Origin: Actinomycetota bacterium | GTDB taxonomy: Bacteria > Actinomycetota > Actinomycetes > S36-B12 > UBA5976 | Direction: 5' to 3' | Assembly: GCA_009698575.1 (NCBI GenBank) | Contig: WLPX01000001.1 | Span: 314,924-378,923 of the forward strand | DNA length: 64,000 nt | Part shown: positions 36,983 through 46,150 of the stretch, piece after piece | Position numbering within the stretch: position 1 is the stretch's first letter | Layout: each line of letters opens with the position of its first letter | Position numbers and translations under genes: made by a program | Notes under the pieces: model-generated | The model's database searches: none | What the model was told of the DNA's origin: nothing | Seen by the model: the letters and a program-made list of their open reading frames with translations, nothing else

Positions 36983-37884
36983 TATGTGTACTTCTTCCAA
37001 TCGGTCGTTTCGTAACGGTTAAATTCTCGATCAAAGAGTAGCGCCTGAGCGCCTGCCTCTTCGATTCGTAAAATTGCATCTTCGACTGGCAGTAGAAAAC
37101 TTACTTTTGTTAGCGCTTCGGCATGCACAGCTGCATGTGCCACAACCGTTGCCTGTAGTACTGATGATTGCGCACTTTTCATGGTACTGGGGTCGATAAT
37201 GTGAGATTGGCCTGACTTTGATAACCAACCATCTGAACCAGACGTAGCTAGGCCACCCATGCTTAGTCGCACTGTGTCTACAAATTTAGTTGGGTCCTTG
37301 GGGTCTTGAACTCCGACTTCCCAGCCTTCGCCAGTGTCGGAGATTCCGCGAACTGCTACATCACCACCAGCAAAGACTGCAATGCCCATCGCTCCCAGTT
37401 CTATTGCGCGAATGGCAATTAGATCGGCAGCAAGTCCTTTTCCAATTCCCCCAGCATCTAATCCGACACCATAGGGCAAAGTTACAGTTGAATTATTTTC
37501 GTCAATTTCAACATCTTCAACGGTGCATTCGCTTTCGCTGCGAGCGCTCCATACAGTGACGTCCGAAGGGTCGCCTTTGCTCGAAGCAAACCCTGCATCG
37601 AGCACTGCACCCAAAACATTTGGATCAAATAGCCCACCTGATATTTCATAAGCATTCTTCATTTCTTTAACTAATCGAATTGTTGCTGGGCTAACCAGAC
37701 GCGGCACTCCGGGTGAATTATTCAATTCCATTAGTTCGCTTGTTGGCTTGAACCTGGACCATTGTGCTTCCAAATCAACAGCAAGAGCATAAACATTATC
37801 AAATAGTCCTGGTTCAGGTTCGATAGCTACACAAAAGAATTCGGTACCCATGGCATTAAAGTCAATCCGTTGTATGTTACGCAT
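36982..37884 (-). CDS. apbE: FAD:protein FMN transferase
   Basis: ApbE attaches FMN covalently to Ser/Thr of an extracytoplasmic target, using FAD. The 300-residue product has the N-terminal FNAMGTEFF, the catalytic loop GVGLDAGGIGKGLAADLIA and LSMGGLATSGSDGWL with HIIDP. The usual lipoprotein or signal peptide is absent. ApbE substrates normally carry a D-x-x-[TS]-G-A-[TS]-type motif; I found none in the two secreted proteins upstream or in the reductase downstream. Coupled to the reductase by a 1-base overlap. Its start lies about 25 bases past the upstream small-protein gene. Confidence 0.9.
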   Translation of the reverse strand: MRNIQRIDFNAMGTEFFCVAIEPEPGLFDNVYALAVDLEAQWSRFKPTSELMELNNSPGVPRLVSPATIRLVKEMKNAYEISGGLFDPNVLGAVLDAGFASSKGDPSDVTVWSARSESECTVEDVEIDENNSTVTLPYGVGLDAGGIGKGLAADLIAIRAIELGAMGIAVFAGGDVAVRGISDTGEGWEVGVQDPKDPTKFVDTVRLSMGGLATSGSDGWLSKSGQSHIIDPSTMKSAQSSVLQATVVAHAAVHAEALTKVSFLLPVEDAILRIEEAGAQALLFDREFNRYETTDWKKYT

Positions 37885-37908
37885 GAAGTCATCACTCGTT
37901 AGAGCAAA

Positions 37909-38373
37909 TTATTTTTGGGTGAGCACATACCCAGAAGGACAAGTTTGACCCTTCGGCTTCTTATGGTATCCCGAAGTTGGTGAAATACATGTGTAAGCAA
38001 CTTTTGGTGCTGCAGGTGCTGCAGGTGCGGTTGTAGGTGTCGTCGCCGATGCCGTTTTTGGTGTAGCTGCCTTAGCCTTTTTCTTCTTTTTTGCCGACGC
38101 TTTTGTGGTTGTCGCAGCGGGCGTAGTTGAAACAGTAGTAACTGGTGCAGCCGAGGTCGCAGGAGCGACCGGTATTGCAGTATCTGTTGGTGCTACTACT
38201 GGTGCGGCTGGAACTTCTGGTGCAATTGGAGTCGAATTTGCAGCTAATTCAGCTGCCTGTGAGTTCAAAGCAAAACTAGATATGATCGCGAGAAATGCTG
38301 ATGATGAAATTGTCGCTGTAGCAATTCGGGCACGACGAGCAGGGTGTGGCTTGCGAGTAATTAATTTAGTCAT
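37909..38373 (-). CDS. Secreted low-complexity protein with Lys cluster and C-terminal two-Cys tail
   Basis: The 154-residue unknown starts at ATG 38373, where GAGGGAG precedes it and the codon overlaps the stop of the upstream gene by 8 bases. A signal-like N-terminus (ATATISSSAFLAIISSFALNSQA) leads to a Pro/Ala/Thr-rich region. An AKKKKKAKAATPK cluster and a compact end, YTCISPTSGYHKKPKGQTCP, follow; the end has Cys-x15-Cys, possibly a disulfide loop. No known domain. Co-transcribed with an acidic-tailed sister protein, apbE and the membrane reductase. Confidence 0.7.
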   Translation of the reverse strand: MTKLITRKPHPARRARIATATISSSAFLAIISSFALNSQAAELAANSTPIAPEVPAAPVVAPTDTAIPVAPATSAAPVTTVSTTPAATTTKASAKKKKKAKAATPKTASATTPTTAPAAPAAPKVAYTCISPTSGYHKKPKGQTCPSGYVLTQK

Positions 38374-38734
38374 CTTCCTCGTCATCTCCCTCATCTTCGC
38401 CATCTTCATTTTCGCTATTTGACGTGGCTTTGTGCTTCTTGGCTGTAGCTGCCTTGCTCGATTTAGCTTTTGGAGACGCAGATTTCGTAGTTGTTGGCTC
38501 AGTACTTATTTGATTATCCGTTGTCGGAGCAACACTTACATCAAGTTGGATCTGGTCAGTAGCTGTGCCGCCTACGGTAGTTGCGTCCGCGGTCGGGGTA
38601 ATCAAAGTTGTTGTGCCAGAACCGACAGTAGTTTCCACATTAGATTGAAGGGCCTGGGTGTTTACTGCAGCAGCGGCAGTTCCAGCGGTAAGCACTCCCA
38701 AGAGCGCCAAGGTCGTAGCAAATTTTGATTTCAT
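38366..38734 (-). CDS. Secreted small protein with acidic C-terminal tail
   Basis: The 122-residue unknown has a clear signal peptide (MKSKFATTLALLGVLTAGTAAAA). A Thr/Ser/Ala-rich middle carries a basic patch (SPKAKSSKAATAKKHK), and the last 18 residues are nearly all acidic (SNSENEDGEDEGDDEEDD). Such a tail could bind cations or pair with the neighbour's basic cluster. It is first in the operon and diverges from the two-component genes over about 110 bases that hold a phased direct repeat. No family recognised. Confidence 0.7.
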   Translation of the reverse strand: MKSKFATTLALLGVLTAGTAAAAVNTQALQSNVETTVGSGTTTLITPTADATTVGGTATDQIQLDVSVAPTTDNQISTEPTTTKSASPKAKSSKAATAKKHKATSNSENEDGEDEGDDEEDD

Positions 38735-38779
38735 GTCTTGAAATTACCCAATCCAAATACTCAATCCACCCCATAGAGA

Positions 38780-38798
38780 TCCAAGAAATGTCCAAGAA
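38780..38798. promoter_or_regulatory. Direct repeat TCCAAGAA x2, 11-bp phase: candidate OmpR-type operator
   Basis: TCCAAGAA at 38780-38787 and 38791-38798, one helical turn apart, in the gap between the secreted-protein operon and the response-regulator gene. OmpR/PhoB regulators bind as tandem dimers to such direct repeats with about 11 bp period. It is therefore a candidate site for the adjacent regulator acting on both units. Confidence 0.45.
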
Positions 38799-38844
38799 TT
38801 ACTTAGATTAGGTAAACCGCGCAGGTACAGGGGAATATGAATAC

Positions 38845-39522
38845 ATGGACATTCTTTTAGTCGAAGACGACCCATCCGTGGCAGCCAGTGTCATAGATGG
38901 ACTTGAGAATGCCAGCATGATCGTAACGCACGTTTCTAATGGAAAAGATGCAATCTCGGCAGCTGCAACGACTAATCCTGACTTGATCTTGTTAGACCTT
39001 GGGCTTCCGGACATGGACGGGCAAGATGTTTGTCGCATAATTCGCGAAACTTCTTCGATTCCAATTATTGTCTTGAGTGCTCGAAGCGAAGAAATTGATC
39101 GGGTATTAGCCCTTGAATTCGGGGCAGATGACTACATGGTGAAACCATTTGGAATGCGCGAGCTCGTTGCTCGAATTCGCGCAGTTGGACGGCGATCCAA
39201 TCAAGCAGAATCTACTGCAACCACTTCGGTTCAAGTAATCGGTCCGCTAAGTATTGATCGCCGCACTCAACGAGTTCGAGTTAATGGTGAAGATGTCTAT
39301 TTGACACCTAAGGAATTTGATTTACTCGCGCATCTGGCAACTGATCCGGGAGCCGTTTATCGACGCAATGACATCATGAGTGAAGTTTGGGATACGAATT
39401 GGTACGGCACCACGAAAACAGTTGATGCCCATGTTGCAGCCCTAAGAAAAAAGCTAGGTAACCAAGACTGGATCGAAGCAGTGCGTGGTGTTGGCTTTCG
39501 GCTAGGTATTACCGACTCGTGA
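38845..39522 (+). CDS. OmpR/PhoB-family response regulator
   Basis: The 225-residue product has a canonical receiver: acidic pocket E7/D8/D9, phospho-acceptor Asp51 in LILLDLGLP, Ser in IIVLSARS and Lys in YMVKPFG. A winged-helix DNA-binding domain (about 130-222; YLTPKEFDLLAHLATDPGAVYRR and TVDAHVAALRKKLG) follows. Its stop is overlapped by the kinase GTG (GTGA), so the two are coupled. It is divergent from the secreted-protein/apbE/reductase operon, which makes that operon its most likely target by position. Confidence 0.93.
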   Translation: MDILLVEDDPSVAASVIDGLENASMIVTHVSNGKDAISAAATTNPDLILLDLGLPDMDGQDVCRIIRETSSIPIIVLSARSEEIDRVLALEFGADDYMVKPFGMRELVARIRAVGRRSNQAESTATTSVQVIGPLSIDRRTQRVRVNGEDVYLTPKEFDLLAHLATDPGAVYRRNDIMSEVWDTNWYGTTKTVDAHVAALRKKLGNQDWIEAVRGVGFRLGITDS

Positions 39523-40901
39523 AATGGCGGCTTTTAGCTGCGCTACTTGGTTTAACTTTGGTGGTGCTCTTAGTTCACGACATTCCGCTTGTTAGCTACT
39601 TAAGAACTGTAGAAAACGATCGAATTATCACTGCGTTAGAACGCGATAGTTTCGTAATTGCTGGGCGCTCCGAAGAATTGCTTGAATCAGGTAATGCAAC
39701 TGGTTCGGCCTACATTAAAGAAGCCATTAAGTCCTACAGCGCAAAGAGTGGTGCTCGAGTTCTCGTTACAGACAGTGCCGGAATTGTTATCGCAACGTCT
39801 GACGTTAAGGACTCAGTAGGAACCTCATTTGCCAGTCGTGAAGAAATTGCCAGCGCGTTAAGTGGACAGGTTTCTTCAGGGCGTAGATTTTCCGCAACTT
39901 TGAACTACGAAATTCTTTATGTATCCGTGCCAGTTTTAAATGGCGATCGAATAATAGGTGCAGTTCGACTTACTTTTCCTGCATCCGTGGTTGATGATGC
40001 AGTGTCAGCTCGACTACGAGGAATCTCAACTGTCGCAGGTATTACTCTTTTTGTTGCAGCTTTAGTTGCGTTATTGCTTGCCGTCGGAATTACCCGTCGG
40101 CTGACCAAGCTGCGAAATGTTACCGAAGAATTCAGTAATGGAAATTTTGCAGTACGAGCAGAGATCGAAGGCGGCGCGCCAGAAATACAATCTTTAGCTC
40201 GTAGTTTTAATAAGATGGCCAACCAGCTGGAGAGATTAATCTTCCAGCAAAGAGCTTTTGCCGGAGACGCTTCGCACCAATTGCGTACTCCGCTGACTGC
40301 ACTAACGCTTCGACTTGAACGGGTTTCTGAATTATTGGAAACAGATCCGTTGGCAGCTGCTGAACGGCTGGATGCCGCATTAATTGAAACAGATCGCCTG
40401 CAGCGACTAGTCGAAGGACTTTTAGTCTTAAGCCGATCTGAAGAAAAAGACGTGGCAGTTGTACGAGAAGATGCCAGCGCGATAGTTCGAGAAAGAGCTG
40501 CAAACTGGGATGCCCTAGCCGCCGAACAAAATGTCGAGATTGTGATTTCAATCCCGGATAGTGCGTACGTGCTCGCAGCGCCGGGTTCTTTGGAGCAGGT
40601 GATAGATAACTATGTTGATAACGCCCTAGAAGTGGTACCTGCGGGATCGACCATAACTATTTTAGTTAAAGCTAGTTCCGATCTGACTAAAATTTCAGTA
40701 TTAGATGAGGGGCCTGGCTTATCTGAAGCGGATTTAGCAAAAGCCTTCAATAGATTTTGGCGGGCTCGAAGCGATACCCATGGCTCTGGTCTTGGGTTAG
40801 CAATTGTTGAACGGTTAGCCGAAGCCAGTGGCGGTCACGCAGAATTGCGCAATCGTGAACCAAACGGCTTGGAAGCAAGCGCGTATTTTCCTACTTTTTA
40901 A
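39519..40901 (+). CDS. Sensor histidine kinase
   Basis: The 460-residue product has TM1 near 4-25 and an extracytoplasmic sensor domain of about 135 residues (about 28-162; SAKSGARVLVTDSAGIVIATSDVKDSVGTSF looks PAS/Cache-like). TM2 (AGITLFVAALVALLLAVGI) leads to a HAMP linker (about 190-240) and the H-box GDASHQLRTPLTALTL. The ATPase has N-box QVIDNYVDNALE, G1 DEGPG and G2 GSGLGLAIV. All catalytic motifs are intact. GTG start coupled to the regulator stop. It ends 4 bases into the convergent DUF3180 gene. Signal unknown. Confidence 0.93.
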   Translation: MKWRLLAALLGLTLVVLLVHDIPLVSYLRTVENDRIITALERDSFVIAGRSEELLESGNATGSAYIKEAIKSYSAKSGARVLVTDSAGIVIATSDVKDSVGTSFASREEIASALSGQVSSGRRFSATLNYEILYVSVPVLNGDRIIGAVRLTFPASVVDDAVSARLRGISTVAGITLFVAALVALLLAVGITRRLTKLRNVTEEFSNGNFAVRAEIEGGAPEIQSLARSFNKMANQLERLIFQQRAFAGDASHQLRTPLTALTLRLERVSELLETDPLAAAERLDAALIETDRLQRLVEGLLVLSRSEEKDVAVVREDASAIVRERAANWDALAAEQNVEIVISIPDSAYVLAAPGSLEQVIDNYVDNALEVVPAGSTITILVKASSDLTKISVLDEGPGLSEADLAKAFNRFWRARSDTHGSGLGLAIVERLAEASGGHAELRNREPNGLEASAYFPTF

Positions 40902-41380
40902 GCCGGACTGCTGTTTCGCACATCTGTTTCAGATGGTGGTTCCTTAATCCGACAGATTCGTTCCAGCCATAGTGCGATCAAGATCGTGATGAAACTTGCA
41001 ACGGCTGTCACCGCAGCAGACTTGATTCGGTCATTGCCGGCAACAGATTCAATTGCAACTATGTTTGACAGCAATACCCCTATATAGAAACCTAGGGCCA
41101 GCGCACCAACGCGAGAAGCAGACATCGCAAGCGCTGCAGTTCGCGCTGCAACCAACGGATGCAAGCGCTTAACGCCCGACTCAGGGTTTAGGCGAGCACG
41201 TGTCATGAATGTCCAAACCAGAAGTGAAATTGCAACCAAAATCATGGCAATTGCTGATCCAGTTGACACCGGAAATCCTTGGGCGAACCAAGTTGGCCAG
41301 AGCTGAGCAAGCGACCAACCAACCGACGCAGAAAGAATCGCAAGGATTATGAGCACACTTATTTTTGTCTGTTGCACCAT
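40898..41380 (-). CDS. DUF3180 membrane protein
   Basis: The 160-residue product has four hydrophobic helices (VLIILAILSASVGWSLAQL; AIAMILVAISLLVWTFM; GALALGFYIGVLLSNIV; AVTAVASFITILIALWL). The pattern TRARLNPESGVKRLHPLVAARTAALAMSASRVGALALGFYIG is the DUF3180 hallmark. The family is found downstream of folK in actinobacteria; role unknown. Start and folK stop overlap by one base (TAATG). Confidence 0.9.
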   Translation of the reverse strand: MVQQTKISVLIILAILSASVGWSLAQLWPTWFAQGFPVSTGSAIAMILVAISLLVWTFMTRARLNPESGVKRLHPLVAARTAALAMSASRVGALALGFYIGVLLSNIVAIESVAGNDRIKSAAVTAVASFITILIALWLERICRIKEPPSETDVRNSSPA

Positions 41381-41877
41381 TAGTGAGCCACCAGTGCTAA
41401 ATCATTTCTAAAGCGAATACCTTTAACTTCTAAGCCCTCAAGTATTTCGGCAACTGACGCCTTCCCTGGAATTATATAATCTGGGTCAAGTAGCGACCAA
41501 GGCAGCAGCACAAAAACTCGCTCATGCGCCCTTGGGTGCGGCAGTTCTAACTCAGGCGTGGATCGAACTTCACTATCCATTGCCAACAGGTCGATGTCTA
41601 GAGTTCTTGGTCCCCATCGTTCGTTTCGTTCCCGGTTTTGCTCAAGTTCAATTTGTTGCGTCGCTGCTAAGAACTGTTCTGGCGACAAAATGGTTTTGAC
41701 TACGGCAACCGCATTTAAATACTGTCCCTGCTCTGGTCCGCCAACTGGATCAGTCTCAAAAATTGGTGACACTGAGTGAACTTGCGTACCTGTTACGGCA
41801 TTAATTGAATCAAGGGCATTTTGCAGATATTGAAACCGGTCACCAAGGTTTGACCCCAGACTAATTGTGGCTTTCAT
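41380..41877 (-). CDS. folK: 2-amino-4-hydroxy-6-hydroxymethyldihydropteridine pyrophosphokinase
   Basis: Transfers pyrophosphate from ATP to the hydroxymethylpterin, just before dihydropteroate synthesis. The 165-residue product has ISLGSNLGDRF, the Arg-rich RNERWGPRTLDIDLLAMD signature and PHPRAHERVFVLLPW. It overlaps folB upstream and DUF3180 downstream by one base each, so the whole folate cluster is translationally coupled. Confidence 0.97.
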   Translation of the reverse strand: MKATISLGSNLGDRFQYLQNALDSINAVTGTQVHSVSPIFETDPVGGPEQGQYLNAVAVVKTILSPEQFLAATQQIELEQNRERNERWGPRTLDIDLLAMDSEVRSTPELELPHPRAHERVFVLLPWSLLDPDYIIPGKASVAEILEGLEVKGIRFRNDLALVAH

Positions 41878-42233
41878 TATGGCAAAGTCCTAGTTACTGA
41901 AACATTTCCAAATGGCACATCAATAGGTGCTTGTGGTTTGTGAACCGTAACGCTTACCGAAACGATGCCAGAAATATCAAGACATTCCCGGGCAATTTGA
42001 TCTGCTAATTTTTCAATTAAGTTAACAGGTTTTCCGGTTATTGCAACATGAGCGATTCCAGCTAACTCGGCATAGTTTACTGTGTCACGGACATCATCAG
42101 ATTTAATTGCAGAATCGAAGTTAGTCGTAACTTCAATATCAACTAGAAAAGTTTGGCCATCACGTTTTTCAGAATCGAATACTCCGTGATATCCAAATCC
42201 AGATATACCAGTAAGGCTTATTTTGTCGGTCAT
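41877..42233 (-). CDS. folB: Dihydroneopterin aldolase
   Basis: Splits dihydroneopterin to hydroxymethyldihydropterin and glycolaldehyde. The 118-residue T-fold protein has the conserved GYHGVFDSEKRDGQTFLVDIE block and VNLIEKLADQIA (catalytic Lys region), then VTVHKPQAPI. A 4 bp overlap with folP upstream and a 1 bp overlap with folK downstream. Confidence 0.97.
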   Translation of the reverse strand: MTDKISLTGISGFGYHGVFDSEKRDGQTFLVDIEVTTNFDSAIKSDDVRDTVNYAELAGIAHVAITGKPVNLIEKLADQIARECLDISGIVSVSVTVHKPQAPIDVPFGNVSVTRTLP

Positions 42234-43081
42234 GGTGTGTTTGCCATTCGACTCACTACTTCGATTACATCTCGAGAGTCGCGCACATCATGTACTCGCA
42301 CGCACCATGTTTTGCGTTGCGCCATAAGAACAGATATTGCGGTAGTAGCGGCTTCCCGATCATCCATGTGTCGGGCTTCACCATTTTTAGAAAGTAATTC
42401 CCCAAGGAATTTCTTTCGGGATGCGCCCATAAGAATAGGTAGACCCAGATCTTCTAGTACATCTAGATGCTTCAAAATCGGCCAGTTCTGATCAACGGTT
42501 TTTGCAAAGCCAATACCTGGATCAACCACGATGCGGTCCCGGGCTACACCAGCTGAAACTGCAACATCTACTTGCTCGCTGATTTCCTTTGTCACATCTA
42601 CCACGACATCTTTGTAGTCAGTCAGTGAGTTCATAATGTTTGATGGTCCACGCCAGTGCATCAAAATAAATGGCACATCTAAAGTTGCCACATAAGAAAG
42701 CATTTCAGGATCTGCTTTCCCACCACTGACATCGTTAATCATGCCAGCGCCAGCTGCAATAGCTGCTTGGGCAACTTCCGGGCGCATCGTGTCAATGCTC
42801 AACACTGCTTCGGTTTCAGCCAGCGCTGAAATTATTGGGAGTACGCGACCCATTTCTTCCTGGATAGAAATTCGTTCCGAGCCAGGACGAGTTGATTCGC
42901 CACCAATATCAATAATGTCTGCGCCATCACTGATCATTTGTTTAGCGTGAGCAATTGCAACGCTGGAATCAAAGAACCGGCCACCATCACTAAATGAATC
43001 GGGAGTTACATTCAAAACTCCCATGACGAGTGTGCGATCGAGGGAACTTAAGTTTTTTGGCAAACCGCTTGGATGCAACAT
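42230..43081 (-). CDS. folP: Dihydropteroate synthase
   Basis: Joins p-aminobenzoate to the pterin pyrophosphate, the sulfonamide target. The 283-residue TIM barrel has VMGVLNVTPDSFSDGG (pterin loop), DIIDIGGESTRPGSERI, INDVSGGKADPE, DPGIGFAKT and GASRKKFLGEL. All family motifs are intact. It begins 5 bases after folE and overlaps folB by 4 bases. Confidence 0.98.
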   Translation of the reverse strand: MLHPSGLPKNLSSLDRTLVMGVLNVTPDSFSDGGRFFDSSVAIAHAKQMISDGADIIDIGGESTRPGSERISIQEEMGRVLPIISALAETEAVLSIDTMRPEVAQAAIAAGAGMINDVSGGKADPEMLSYVATLDVPFILMHWRGPSNIMNSLTDYKDVVVDVTKEISEQVDVAVSAGVARDRIVVDPGIGFAKTVDQNWPILKHLDVLEDLGLPILMGASRKKFLGELLSKNGEARHMDDREAATTAISVLMAQRKTWCVRVHDVRDSRDVIEVVSRMANTP

Positions 43082-43086
43082 GGAAA

Positions 43087-43698
43087 TTACTTTCCGTTAA
43101 TTAGCGACATTGCTTCGATGCGTGTTGCTGGATCACGCAATTGGCCGCGCACAACCGAAGTCAAAGTAGTAGAACCGGGTTTGCGAATACCTCGCATAGA
43201 CATGCATAAGTGCTCGCACTCAATGACCACGATGACTCCCCGAGCTCCCAAAATGTCTGTCATGGCATCGGCAATTTGAGTTGTTAATCTTTCCTGTACT
43301 TGCGGGCGACGGGAAAACATGTCGACCACGCGAGCAATCTTTGACAAACCGGTGATTTTGCCATCTTCGCCAGGAATGTAACCAACGTGTCCAACACCAT
43401 GGAATGGTAATAAGTGATGTTCGCAAGTTGAATAAATCGGAATATCGCGAACTACAACTAACTCATCATGTCCCAGAGAAAATGTAGTTGTAAGTACGTC
43501 TTTAGCGGTTTGATGCAACCCACCAAATATTTCAGCGTAAGACTTAGCTACGCGAGCCGGAGTTTGTGCCAAACCCTCGCGGTCAGGGTTTTCCCCGATG
43601 CCAATCAGCAACTCACGAATGGCGGCCTCAACACGCTCCGCATCAAAGGGTTGCTGCGCAGGTGGTTCGCTTAGTTGCTCGATTGGATCGATGCTCAC
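43087..43698 (-). CDS. folE: GTP cyclohydrolase I
   Basis: Makes dihydroneopterin triphosphate from GTP, the first folate step. The 203-residue product has the Zn ligands in [11 protein letters not shown] and [15 protein letters not shown], plus the catalytic block. Its ATG overlaps the ftsH stop by 4 bases, so protease and folate genes share a transcript, a widespread actinobacterial arrangement. Confidence 0.98.
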   Translation of the reverse strand: MSIDPIEQLSEPPAQQPFDAERVEAAIRELLIGIGENPDREGLAQTPARVAKSYAEIFGGLHQTAKDVLTTTFSLGHDELVVVRDIPIYSTCEHHLLPFHGVGHVGYIPGEDGKITGLSKIARVVDMFSRRPQVQERLTTQIADAMTDILGARGVIVVIECEHLCMSMRGIRKPGSTTLTSVVRGQLRDPATRIEAMSLINGK

Positions 43699-45677
43699 GC
43701 TTCGGCCTGAGGCGTTTCTGTGGCTTCTACTTCAACTTCGTCAGCTGGTGGCTTTGGACCAAAAGCATTCGTCAAAGCCAGTGGTGGCACATCTACCGGT
43801 GGTCGATCACTTGGGGAACGACGAGCGGAACCAGTCCATGCGGGGCGGCCAGGGCGACGATTTAGTGGCTTGAAGATGCGTTCAACCTCTTCGCGATTTA
43901 ACGTTTCTTTCTCTAGCAACTCAACCACAAGTGCATCTAGCACATCGCGGTTTTCAGCCAAGATTTCATACGCCTCATGATGAGCCACATCTATAAATGC
44001 ACGTACTTCTTCATCGATTGCAGAAGCAACTTCTTCCGAATACTCTCGGCCATGACCCATATCGCGACCCATGAAAACTTCACCAGATTCAGCGCCGTAT
44101 TTAATTGCGCCAAGACGCTCGGTCATACCAAACTGCATAACCATCTTGCGGGCTACCGATGTTGCCTTTTCAATGTCATTGCTTGCGCCTGTTGTTGGAT
44201 CATGGAAAACCATTTCTTCAGCAGCGCGGCCACCAAGCATGTATGCGAGTTGATCTTGCATTTCACTACGGGTGGTTGAGTACTTATCGTTTTCTGGCAA
44301 AACCATGGTGTAACCAAGCGCGCGACCACGCGGCAAAATGGTCACCTTGTGAACTGGATCCGTGTTTGGCAGAGCGGCGGCAACTAATGCGTGACCACCT
44401 TCGTGATATGCAGTGATCAAGCGTTCATGCTCACCCATCACGCGTGTACGTTTCTGTGGGCCGCCAATTACGCGATCAATTGCTTCATCAAGAGTGGCAT
44501 TGGTGATTAGCTTTTGATCAGTACGAGCCGTAAGTAATGCAGCTTCGTTCAACACGTTAGCTAAATCTGCACCCGAGAATCCTGGAGTGCGACGAGCCAC
44601 AGCGGTCAAGTCAACATCTTCAGCAATCGGCTTACCCTTTGCATGAACTGTCAATACATCGCGTCGTCCCAATAGATCAGGTACGTCAATTGAGATTTGA
44701 CGATCAAAGCGGCCTGGACGAAGTAATGCCGGATCCAAAATATCTGGACGGTTAGTAGCGGCAATTAGAATTACGCCAGTGTTGCCGTCGAAGCCATCCA
44801 TCTCGACCAACATTTGGTTAAGTGTCTGTTCACGTTCATCGTGGCCACCACCCATGCCAGCACCACGGTGACGACCAACAGCATCAATTTCATCGATAAA
44901 GATAATTGCTGGAGCATTTGCTTTTGCTTGCTCGAAAAGATCACGGACGCGACTAGCGCCGACACCAACAAACATTTCAACGAAGTCAGAACCAGAAATC
45001 GAATAGAACGGAACTCCGGCTTCGCCTGCGACAGCTCGAGCTAACAATGTTTTACCAGTTCCCGGCGCACCATAAAGTAAAACACCCTTTGGAATCTTTG
45101 CGCCGAGTGCTTGGAACTTAGCTGGCTCTTGCAAGAACTCTTTGATTTCTTCGAGTTCTTGAACTGCTTCGTCAGCACCAGCGACATCAGCGAAAGTGGT
45201 TTGTGGCATATCTTTCGTAATCATTTTCGCGCGCGACTTACCAAACTGCATGACTTTGCCGCCACCTTGCATTTGTCCCATGAAATAGAACAGCAAGCCA
45301 AGAATCAATATGATTGGCAGAACTGAGGCGAGCAGGCTAACAATGAATGATTGCTTTGGAACTACGACGTTATATCCGTCTGGCAGATTTCCTTTGGCTT
45401 TTTCTGACTTTAATAAGTCAATTAGATCAGTGCCTTGGCCTGCAATGTAGTTAGCAGTTTCCTTTGTGTCATCAGTTAACGTGATGTTTATTAGCTGATC
45501 ATTATCGACCAAAGTTACTGATTTAGCGCGGCCTTGCTGGATGTCGTCAACAATCTTCCAGGTGTCTACTTTCGAGGCGGCGCTACTTCCGCTAATCGTG
45601 TTGGTGCCAATTAGCAACGCCATTACGGCAAGTACGATCCACGTTAGTGGTGATCGGAAAAGTGACTTAATTTTCAT
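43695..45677 (-). CDS. ftsH: ATP-dependent zinc metalloprotease FtsH
   Basis: Membrane AAA+ protease that degrades unassembled or damaged membrane proteins. The 660-residue product has TM1 ([18 protein letters not shown]) and TM2 ([23 protein letters not shown]) flanking an extracytoplasmic domain. Walker A GAPGTGKT is at 203-210, Walker [13 protein letters not shown], and the SRH and Zn site HEGGH at 425-429 follow. A proline/acidic C-tail (about 620-660) carries no known domain. In the usual actinobacterial order hpt lies directly upstream; here it is at 18.3 kb. Confidence 0.98.
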   Translation of the reverse strand: MKIKSLFRSPLTWIVLAVMALLIGTNTISGSSAASKVDTWKIVDDIQQGRAKSVTLVDNDQLINITLTDDTKETANYIAGQGTDLIDLLKSEKAKGNLPDGYNVVVPKQSFIVSLLASVLPIILILGLLFYFMGQMQGGGKVMQFGKSRAKMITKDMPQTTFADVAGADEAVQELEEIKEFLQEPAKFQALGAKIPKGVLLYGAPGTGKTLLARAVAGEAGVPFYSISGSDFVEMFVGVGASRVRDLFEQAKANAPAIIFIDEIDAVGRHRGAGMGGGHDEREQTLNQMLVEMDGFDGNTGVILIAATNRPDILDPALLRPGRFDRQISIDVPDLLGRRDVLTVHAKGKPIAEDVDLTAVARRTPGFSGADLANVLNEAALLTARTDQKLITNATLDEAIDRVIGGPQKRTRVMGEHERLITAYHEGGHALVAAALPNTDPVHKVTILPRGRALGYTMVLPENDKYSTTRSEMQDQLAYMLGGRAAEEMVFHDPTTGASNDIEKATSVARKMVMQFGMTERLGAIKYGAESGEVFMGRDMGHGREYSEEVASAIDEEVRAFIDVAHHEAYEILAENRDVLDALVVELLEKETLNREEVERIFKPLNRRPGRPAWTGSARRSPSDRPPVDVPPLALTNAFGPKPPADEVEVEATETPQAEA

Positions 45678-45850
45678 ACTCTGGAGACCAACGCCCTTTA
45701 AAATCGCGTAATTGTTTGAATCTTTACGGTACTACCCAATGGCCCTGACCGCTAAACTCATGGACCAATCCGCAGGTGCTGTTCGCTAGAAGCGACATAC
45801 CTAATTCGCTAAATACCCAGTCTTGGCGGGGTTTTCCCTATTGTTTAAGT

Positions 45851-46150
45851 GTGATCTTTAAGTCGGTGTTAAATGAACGGCCGTATCCGGAACTGACCAT
45901 TGCCAGCGAGGAATGGGGTGCTTTGGCGCCTCGGCAAATCAAGCTATCTGAACTGTCCACAATTAGAAGCACTCTGGAGCTCACTGCCTTACTTGCGACC
46001 GACTCCACATTCTTTGGTGACCTTTTCGCCCACGTTGTTCGCTGGAATGGGCAACTGTATTTAGAGGACGGTTTGCACCGAGCAGTGCGAGCTGCGCTAC
46101 AAGGTCGCACTTCACTACATGCGCGCGTGATTGATCACCCAGGTTCTTAA
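45851..46150 (+). CDS. Conserved ParB-like/actinobacterial unknown, about 99 residues
   Basis: A GTG at 45851 gives a compact product starting VIFKSVLNERPYPELTIASEEW and ending LEDGLHRAVRAALQGRTSLHARVIDHPGS. The D-G-x-H-R-A-x-R-A-A-L pattern resembles the catalytic/recognition helix of the ParB N-domain. Small proteins with this segment are, to my recollection, widespread unknowns in actinobacteria. The longer frame from 45776 adds unconserved sequence and is not used. No SD is obvious. It ends 4 bases into the convergent ABC ATPase gene. Confidence 0.6.
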   Translation: MIFKSVLNERPYPELTIASEEWGALAPRQIKLSELSTIRSTLELTALLATDSTFFGDLFAHVVRWNGQLYLEDGLHRAVRAALQGRTSLHARVIDHPGS

